Assembly: GCA_017987055.1 (NCBI GenBank)
Contig: JAGNUJ010000046.1
Location: 1-11,776, forward strand
Direction of reading: 5' to 3'
DNA from: Giesbergeria sp.
GTDB lineage: Bacteria; Pseudomonadota; Gammaproteobacteria; Burkholderiales; Burkholderiaceae_C
Length of the DNA: 11,776 nucleotides
Positions 6,370 to 11,776 of this stretch are shown piece after piece. Position numbers and translations under genes: made by a program. Under the pieces are notes generated by a model. That model made no database searches. It was not told the DNA's origin and saw nothing but the letters and a program-made list of their open reading frames with translations. The number at the start of each line of letters is the position of its first letter. Positions within the stretch are counted from its first letter, which is position 1.

Positions 6370-8136
6370 ATGCACACCGCCCTTCTTCGCTCTCCCGCCC
6401 TTGCCGCTTTGCTGCTGTGCCTGACCAGCGCGCCAGCGGCGATAGCCCGCACTGCTTTGGCAGATGACAGCGTGGCGCACACCGTGCAGCCCGGCGATAC
6501 GCTGGAAGGCTTGGCGCGCCACTACCTGAACGCGCCGCAGCAGTGGCCGCTGCTGCAAAAACGCAATGCCGTCGCCAACCCGCGCCAACTGCGCCCGGGC
6601 AGCGTGCTGCACATCCCGGCGCACCTGCTGCCCAGCGCACCGGCGCAGATTGCTTTTGTGCAGGGCGATGTGCGCACCATTGACAAAACTGCCACCGCCC
6701 AGCCGCTGCAAGCGGGCAGCACCGTGCCCGAAGGCACCCGGCTGCAAGTCGGTGCCGAGAGCTTTGTCGCCGTGCGCTTGGCCGATGGCTCGGTGGTGCG
6801 CGTGCCGGCGCAGTCGGACGTGCAATTGCAGCAAATGCGCCGCACCGCACGCACCGGCCAAGTGCGCGCGGTGATAGAGCTGCGCAGCGGCGGCATTGAT
6901 GCCCAAGTCACCCCGAGCAAAGCGGCCCAAGACGCGCCACGGCGCTTTGAAATCCGCACGCCGCGCGCGGCGACCAGCGTGCGCGGCACCCGCTTTGGCG
7001 TGCTGCTGGCCAGCGATGGGCGCAGCAGCACTTCGGTACTGGAAGGATCGGTGGCGGTGCAGACGCTGGCTGGTGCCCCGCGCAGCACCCGGCTTGACCC
7101 TGGCCAAGGCGTGGCGGTGGCGGCCGACGGCACGCTGGGCACAGCGCGAGCGCTGCTACCGGCACCCGACCTGTCTGCCGTGCCCGCCACACTGGGCGAG
7201 GCGGGCATGGTGGCACTGCAGCTGGGCCCACAAAACGCTATTGAAAAAATAGCTGCTAGCGCACAGCCCTATTGGTCTAGAGGCCAAAAAGACCCAAAAA
7301 ATCAAGCCACCATTCTTTACCAAGTGCAAATCGCCCGCGATGCAGGCTTAAACCAAGTGCTGCGCAACGGCATTTTTGCCGCCGACGCCATCCGCCTGCA
7401 GGGGCTCGATGACGGCAAGTACGTGCTGGCGGTGCGGGCGCTAGACCGTGACGGCATGGCCGGCCCCTTTGCGCAGCGCCCGCTGACCATCAAAACCCAG
7501 CCAGTCGCACCGCTGTACCAAAGCCCGCTGCCCGGTGCCACCGTAGCCAGTAGCGGTGCCTTTTTGCATTGCACCGAAGTGCCGGGGATTGGACGCTTTC
7601 ATTTGCAAATTTCCGCCAGCGCCGACTTTGCTGAACTGGTGCAAGACGCGCCTGAGCAGTCCAGCTGCCAGCTGCAAACCGGCGCTTTGCCGGTGGGCAC
7701 GTACTACTGGCGCGCCGCCAGCGTGCGCCTGTTGGCCGATGGCAGCGCTGATACCGGCCCTTTCGCCGCGCCGCAACCCTTCAACGTAGCCCAGCAGCCT
7801 TCTGCACTGCCCGCACAAGCACTGCAGGCCGAGCAGCACGCCCAAACACTGCAGCTGCATTGGCCCGCGCAGCCGGGCCAGACCTTCCGCCTGCAATGCG
7901 CGCGCGACATAGCTTTTGCTGACTTGGCCTGCGATGAGACGCTGCCCGAACCACGCTGGCTGGCCACCACACTGGCACCGGGCGCGTACTTTGTCCGCCT
8001 GCAAACGCGTGACCCATCGGGTTTGCAGAGCGAATTTTCTGCCCCGCGCCGCATCCACGTCGGCAGCGGTGGCCTGCAAACCAGCGATGGCTTGGGCGTA
8101 TCCACCTCGGATGGCCAACCCGTCGGACGGCACTGA
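6370..8136 (+). CDS. Exported LysM-FecR domain protein with C-terminal beta-sandwich-like region
   Basis: A 588-residue predicted periplasmic or outer-envelope protein. A signal peptide (about 1-26, hydrophobic ALAALLLCLTSAPAAIA) precedes a LysM domain (about 36-84, VQPGDTLEGLARHYL to GSVLHIPAH), which in other proteins binds peptidoglycan. A FecR domain follows (about 95-250), recognised by the hallmark FEIRTPRAATSVRGTRFGV at 193-211. The C-terminal half has repeated segments with fibronectin-III-like character: YQVQIARDAG (317-326), KYVLAVRALDRDGMAGPF (350-367), FHLQISASADF (410-420) and TYYWRAASV (444-452). FecR proteins are best known as anti-sigma regulators, but no sigma gene is present here and there is no N-terminal cytoplasmic anti-sigma region, so a ligand-binding or scaffold role beside the kinase is more likely (inference). 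The stop lies 8 bp before the kinase ATG, so the two are surely co-transcribed. Residues 290-306 are encoded by a repeat element. Confidence 0.9.
   Translation: MHTALLRSPALAALLLCLTSAPAAIARTALADDSVAHTVQPGDTLEGLARHYLNAPQQWPLLQKRNAVANPRQLRPGSVLHIPAHLLPSAPAQIAFVQGDVRTIDKTATAQPLQAGSTVPEGTRLQVGAESFVAVRLADGSVVRVPAQSDVQLQQMRRTARTGQVRAVIELRSGGIDAQVTPSKAAQDAPRRFEIRTPRAATSVRGTRFGVLLASDGRSSTSVLEGSVAVQTLAGAPRSTRLDPGQGVAVAADGTLGTARALLPAPDLSAVPATLGEAGMVALQLGPQNAIEKIAASAQPYWSRGQKDPKNQATILYQVQIARDAGLNQVLRNGIFAADAIRLQGLDDGKYVLAVRALDRDGMAGPFAQRPLTIKTQPVAPLYQSPLPGATVASSGAFLHCTEVPGIGRFHLQISASADFAELVQDAPEQSSCQLQTGALPVGTYYWRAASVRLLADGSADTGPFAAPQPFNVAQQPSALPAQALQAEQHAQTLQLHWPAQPGQTFRLQCARDIAFADLACDETLPEPRWLATTLAPGAYFVRLQTRDPSGLQSEFSAPRRIHVGSGGLQTSDGLGVSTSDGQPVGRH
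7237..7290 (+). repeat. Short Comamonadaceae-type repeat, copy B, read in frame within the FecR gene
   Basis: GCTATT (7237-7242) and AATAGC (7248-7253) form a 6-bp dyad, followed by TGCTAGCGC and ending with TCTAGAGGCC plus an A-tract. It aligns without gaps to copy A in the same orientation over 37 bases (25 identical). The gene frame runs through it and encodes residues 290-306, AIEKIAASAQPYWSRGQ. The surroundings turn A-rich (KDPKNQ). Two imperfect flanking 9-mers, CCCACAAAA (7227-7235) and CCCAAAAAA (7293-7301), are 66 bp (22 codons) apart and could be a target duplication, although A-runs make this weak. The insertion lies between the FecR and first FN3-like regions, where extra residues should be tolerated. 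Confidence 0.7.
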
Positions 8137-8144
8137 GCCTGCAG

Positions 8145-10496
8145 ATGCGCCCTCTGGCCCGCCGCCAGCTGCTGCGCACTGAATGGCCACTGCTGGCGCT
8201 GGCCTTGCTGGCGCTGGTGGTGTGGCTGAGTCCGCCACAGCGCTTGGAGCGCATCAATCACATGGTGCAAGACGCCGGCCTGCGCCTGCACCAGCGCAGC
8301 CCGCAGCCGGATATCGCCCTGATTGCCATCGACGAAGCCAGCTTGGCCACCATTGGCCGCTGGCCGTGGCGGCGCGCGCTGCATGCGCAGCTGCTGGACA
8401 CCGTGGCGCAGCAGCAGCCCCGCGCCATAGCGCTGGATATTTTGTTCAACGAAGCGGATTTGGATTACCCGGCAGACGACGCCCTGCTAGCCCGCGCCAT
8501 CGCCGCCAATGGCCGCACCGTGCTGCCAGTGCTGCAGCGCAGCCAAGGCGCCCTCCACCAGTCCAACCGCTCAGGACAAGCCGACCTGCCGCTGGCGCTG
8601 TTTGCCAACGCTGCCGCCGCGCTGGGCCATGTCCACGTCGCGCTGGGCCATGACGGCGTGGTGCGCGAGCTGTTTTTGCAAGAAGGCCCGCGCAGCGCCC
8701 CGTGGCCGCATTTGAGTGTGGCGCTGCAGTGCGCCGCAGGCGTGGCCTTACCCGAGTGCCAAACAGCACCGACGATTGCAACCGACGCAGCATCGGAGCC
8801 GTGGACGCAGCAACAGCGCGAGCGCATTGCCTACGCCGGCACCGCCGCACAGTGGCCGACGTACTCCTACATCGACGTGCTGCGCGGCCAAGTGCCGCCG
8901 GATGCTTTTAGCGGCAAATACGTACTGGTTGGTGCCGTGGCGGTGGGGCTGGGCGACATGTTTGCCACGCCGGTCAATCCGCCAGCGCGCTTGATGCCAG
9001 GAGTCCACATCGTGGCGCACACGCTGGATGCGCAACTGGCCGCCATCCACTGGCGCGCGGCACCGCCGTGGCTCAACGCCGCCTTCAACGCCCTGCCGGT
9101 TGCGATTGCCCTGCTGGGCCTGCTGCTGCTGCGGCCGCTGGCCGGGCTAGCGCTGATTGCCGCGCTGCTGCTAGGCACCACCGGCGTGGCCTTGGCCGCC
9201 CCGTGGCTGTGGGGCGGGCTGCTGGCACCGGCGGCAGCACTGTTGGTGCTGGCGCTGGTCTATCCGCTGTGGAGCTGGCGGCGTCTGCACGCCGCCAGCC
9301 ACTATTTGCAGCGCGAAATGCAGCGCCTGCAACAAGAAAATCTGCCGCTGCTGGCACCCCTGCCCGCGCGCGGCGACTTTTTGCAGCGCCGCATGGACGC
9401 GGTCGAGCAAGCCACCCAGCAGCTGCGCGAGCTGCACCGCTTTGTCAGCGAAAGCTTGGAGCAACTGCCCTCGCCCATCTTCGTTTGCAGTCCAGCGGGC
9501 GCGGTGGTGTTGGCCAATGCTGCGGCGCGCGCTTATGCAGCCAGCACCGGCACGGCCACGCTGCAAGGCCAGAGCGCAGCCCAGGTGCTGGCGCAGTTGC
9601 GCTCTAGCGCCGACCAGCAGCCCTTGTTGACTGCGCAGACGCTCCAAGCGCGCAGCGTGCCAGCGCACAGCGAAGGCCAAGACGCACAAGGGCGCAGCCT
9701 GCTGCTGCAATGCCAGCCGTTTGCCGCCACAGACAGCGCCCACAAAACCAGCAACGCCGGCTGGCTGCTGACGCTGGTCGATTTGAGCGACATTCGCCGC
9801 GCACTGGCGCTGCGCGACCACGCCTTAAATTTCATCTCGCACGACATCCGCGCGCCCAATGCGTCCATCCTGACGCTGCTCGATATGCAGCGCGCCAACC
9901 CCGAACAACTCGCGCTGCCCGAGCTGCTAGCGCGCATTGAGCGCTACGCCCAAAGCTCACTGGGCATGGCGGAAAGCTTTGTCCAACTCGCCAGCGCCCA
10001 GTCGCAGCCGCTGGCGCACGAGTTGCTGGATTTGGTCCATCTGCTGGAGGAAACCATCGACGACGCTTGGGTGCTGGCACGCCAGCAGCGCGTCACGGTG
10101 CAAACGCTCAACACAGCCAACACGCCAGAAGTGGCGTATTGCTACGGCGACCGCACCTTGCTACGCCGCGCGCTAAGCAACGTCCTGAGCAACGCACTCA
10201 AATACAGCCCACCGGGCACCCAAGTGCAGTGCAACATCAGCGCACGCAATGGACATTGGATAGTGAGCGTGCGCGACCAAGGCCTAGGCATTGCGCCAGA
10301 CCAGTTAGAGCGTTTGTGTACGCCATTTGCCCGCCTGCACACCCGCAGCCACCCCAGCATTGGCGGTATTGGTTTGGGACTGGCGCTGGTGCAGACCGTG
10401 CTGCAACGCCACGGCGGCACGCTGGAAATCGACAGCCCACCCGGCGAAGGCGCGCAATTCAGTTTGGTGCTGTTGCAGGCCGACCCTCACAACTGA
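8145..10496 (+). CDS. CHASE2-domain sensor histidine kinase with PAS-like domain
   Basis: A 783-residue membrane kinase. Membrane helix 1 (about 14-29) leads to an extracytoplasmic CHASE2 domain (about 35-300; typical segments DIALIAIDEASLATIGRWPW, ALDILFNEAD, GKYVLVGAVAVGLGD and MPGVHIVAHTLDAQL). Three hydrophobic helices follow (about 309-376), then a coiled linker and a PAS-like region (about 430-548, from LEQLPSPIFVCSPAGAVVLA to LTLVDLSDI). The H-box is LNFISHDIRAPNASI, with the phosphoacceptor His566. The ATPase has its N-box at 678-688 (SNVLSNALKYS), the G1 box DQGLGIA (711-717) and the G2 box GIGLGLALV (741-749), so it appears catalytically intact. The ATG is 8 bp after the FecR stop; no strong ribosome-binding site is seen, which suits translational coupling. 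The partner regulator is most likely the one at 5611. CHASE2 ligands are generally unknown. Confidence 0.95.
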   Translation: MRPLARRQLLRTEWPLLALALLALVVWLSPPQRLERINHMVQDAGLRLHQRSPQPDIALIAIDEASLATIGRWPWRRALHAQLLDTVAQQQPRAIALDILFNEADLDYPADDALLARAIAANGRTVLPVLQRSQGALHQSNRSGQADLPLALFANAAAALGHVHVALGHDGVVRELFLQEGPRSAPWPHLSVALQCAAGVALPECQTAPTIATDAASEPWTQQQRERIAYAGTAAQWPTYSYIDVLRGQVPPDAFSGKYVLVGAVAVGLGDMFATPVNPPARLMPGVHIVAHTLDAQLAAIHWRAAPPWLNAAFNALPVAIALLGLLLLRPLAGLALIAALLLGTTGVALAAPWLWGGLLAPAAALLVLALVYPLWSWRRLHAASHYLQREMQRLQQENLPLLAPLPARGDFLQRRMDAVEQATQQLRELHRFVSESLEQLPSPIFVCSPAGAVVLANAAARAYAASTGTATLQGQSAAQVLAQLRSSADQQPLLTAQTLQARSVPAHSEGQDAQGRSLLLQCQPFAATDSAHKTSNAGWLLTLVDLSDIRRALALRDHALNFISHDIRAPNASILTLLDMQRANPEQLALPELLARIERYAQSSLGMAESFVQLASAQSQPLAHELLDLVHLLEETIDDAWVLARQQRVTVQTLNTANTPEVAYCYGDRTLLRRALSNVLSNALKYSPPGTQVQCNISARNGHWIVSVRDQGLGIAPDQLERLCTPFARLHTRSHPSIGGIGLGLALVQTVLQRHGGTLEIDSPPGEGAQFSLVLLQADPHN

Positions 10497-11776
10497 AACG
10501 CCACCGCCCGCACCACGCCTTCAAAAATATCGCGCAACCACGACGGCCGGCGTGCGTGGTAGGGCACAGCCTGCGCTACTTGGCGGTCAAACCACGCGCT
10601 CAGCCACTGCACCTCGGCGCGGCTGTAGAAGGCGGCCATCGCTTCATAGTTCAAAAACAGGCTGCGCGCATCCAAGTTGAGCGAGCCGCACAGCGCCAGC
10701 TCTTCGTCCAGCACCACGGCTTTGGCGTGCAACATGGCCGGTGCCAGCCACACCTGCGCGCCGGCGGCGACCAGTTGGCGCAGCGCCCGCTCGCGCGCCC
10801 AGTCGGCCAAGCGGTGGTTGGAGCGCGCCGGCAGCAGCACGCTGACCTGCACCCCGCGCCGGCACGCCAAGCACCACGCATCGAGCAACGCGTCGTCTGG
10901 CACAAAGTACGGCGATACGGCGCGGATGTGCTGCTGCGCTTGGTAAGCGCCCGACATCAGCAAAGCGTGCGCCGTGTCGTCGGCATGGTCGGGACCGCTG
11001 GGCACCCACTGCGCCAGCGCGCCTTGCTGGGGTGCATGGGCGCTGGGCCGCAGCGGCACGCGGTTAAAGCGCAGCGGCCGGCCGCCGGCGGTATGCCAGT
11101 CGGCCAAAAACTGCGCCTGCGCTTGCGCCGCCAGCGGGCCGTGGACGACAAAACTCAAATCCACCCAAGCGCTCTGACCGCCTTGGCGAGGGTGTCCGGT
11201 GAAGTATTCCGCCGCCAGATTGCGCCCGCCGCTCCACAGCCGCGCGCCGTCGGCCACCGCCACTTTGCGGTGGTTGCGCAGGTTGCTGCGCCCGTGCAAT
11301 GGATTGCGCAGCAGCGGCATAAAGCGGCGCACCCGCACCCCGGCGCGCAGCCACTGGTGCAGCTGACGGCGCGGCGTCTGAAAACTGCCCACCGCGTCGA
11401 GCAACAAGCGCGTGGTCACGCCGCGCTGCACGCAGCGCACCAGCGCCGCGATGATGGTTTGGCCGACGGCATCGTCGCGGTACAAAAAAGTGCCCAGCTC
11501 CAGCGTGTGCTCGGCGGAATCGATCACATCGAGCAGCGCCTGCAGCGACTCGGCACCGTCTTCTTGGAAGGTGATGGCGCCATTGCGCTCGGCCGGTGCC
11601 AGCTCCATGCCGGCCAGCAGGCGAATCGCCCAAGCCGGCGCGTCTGACGGCACGGCCAGAGCGGCAACGCGCTCGGGGGCAAAACGGTGGCGCGGCGGGC
11701 GGGCATATTTGCGCGTGCCAAACAGCAAAAACAGCGGCAGCGTGACATAGGGAAATGCCACCATGCCCAGCACCCA
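10487..11776 (-). CDS. Phospholipase D-like / cardiolipin synthase family protein, 5' end outside window
   Basis: The visible 429 codons contain two HKD motifs. With numbering from the GTG at 11773, the first is H168-R-K170...D175, followed by SGGRN; the second is H349-A-K351...D356, followed by GSLNLD. This pairing is the signature of the bacterial cardiolipin synthase branch of the phospholipase D superfamily, which condenses phosphatidylglycerol or transfers phosphatidyl groups at the inner membrane. The visible N-terminus is a hydrophobic helix (VAFPYVTLPLFLLFG), typical of the second membrane segment. The frame is open through the last bases of the window (a Trp codon precedes the GTG), so the true start and probably a first membrane helix lie outside. 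Exact substrate specificity cannot be read from the sequence. Its TGA overlaps the 3' end of the kinase gene on the other strand by 10 bp. Confidence 0.9.
   Translation of the reverse strand, partial: WVLGMVAFPYVTLPLFLLFGTRKYARPPRHRFAPERVAALAVPSDAPAWAIRLLAGMELAPAERNGAITFQEDGAESLQALLDVIDSAEHTLELGTFLYRDDAVGQTIIAALVRCVQRGVTTRLLLDAVGSFQTPRRQLHQWLRAGVRVRRFMPLLRNPLHGRSNLRNHRKVAVADGARLWSGGRNLAAEYFTGHPRQGGQSAWVDLSFVVHGPLAAQAQAQFLADWHTAGGRPLRFNRVPLRPSAHAPQQGALAQWVPSGPDHADDTAHALLMSGAYQAQQHIRAVSPYFVPDDALLDAWCLACRRGVQVSVLLPARSNHRLADWARERALRQLVAAGAQVWLAPAMLHAKAVVLDEELALCGSLNLDARSLFLNYEAMAAFYSRAEVQWLSAWFDRQVAQAVPYHARRPSWLRDIFEGVVRAVAFQL

Noticed and set aside
6370-8136. Reading the FecR-domain protein as an anti-sigma factor of an iron-uptake system
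   Set aside because: There is no sigma factor or TonB receptor gene nearby, and the protein has a signal peptide and LysM instead of a cytoplasmic anti-sigma N-terminus.
7441-8238. A 265-codon minus-strand open frame opposite the FecR gene end
   Set aside because: A compositional shadow: no motif, no promoter, and it crosses a tight plus-strand operon junction.
10067-11647. A 526-codon plus-strand open frame across the kinase end and opposite the phospholipase D-like gene
   Set aside because: The translation is rich in Arg, His, Gln and Ala with no domain pattern; both real genes in this area have clear catalytic motifs.

Overview
The window looks like a chromosomal segment of a beta-proteobacterium of the order Burkholderiales, most likely family Comamonadaceae. 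The evidence is a GC-rich base composition with strong third-position G/C bias, gene products typical of that group (a long TrpRS, a CHASE2 sensor kinase with a FecR/LysM partner, a PHP-YciO-S2P-trpS cluster), and two copies of a short repeat (ATAGCT...CTAGAGGCC) that I recall as abundant between genes in Comamonadaceae. No tRNA, rRNA, CRISPR array, transposase or phage gene is visible.

Region by region. (1) 47-1627, minus: a membrane methyl-accepting chemotaxis protein, closed by a hairpin at 1-46 that the window edge cuts. (2) 1628-1819: a divergent control region with a nested dyad, direct repeats and a promoter that places the next gene's GTG almost at the predicted transcription start. 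(3) 1820-5418, plus: four closely spaced genes for a PHP-family phosphoesterase (YciV/RNase AM-like), a YciO-type Sua5/YrdC protein, a membrane site-2 protease and tryptophanyl-tRNA synthetase with an extra C-terminal domain. A 9-bp tandem repeat forms four in-frame stops at the end of the protease gene. (4) 5419-5610: intergenic, with one copy of the repeat and a weak promoter. (5) 5611-10496, plus: a three-gene signalling unit of OmpR-type response regulator, exported LysM-FecR protein with C-terminal repeat domains, and CHASE2-PAS histidine kinase. A second copy of the repeat is read in frame inside the FecR gene. (6) 10487-11776, minus: a phospholipase D/cardiolipin synthase-like gene that leaves the window at its 5' end and overlaps the kinase gene tail-to-tail by 10 bp.

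The most coherent working hypothesis is that genes 5611-10496 form one envelope-sensing circuit. The LysM-FecR protein would bind peptidoglycan or another envelope ligand and contact the extracytoplasmic CHASE2 domain of the kinase, which phosphorylates the regulator. The upstream cluster is housekeeping (RNA turnover, translation, membrane proteolysis). No stretch longer than 300 bases lacks a gene.
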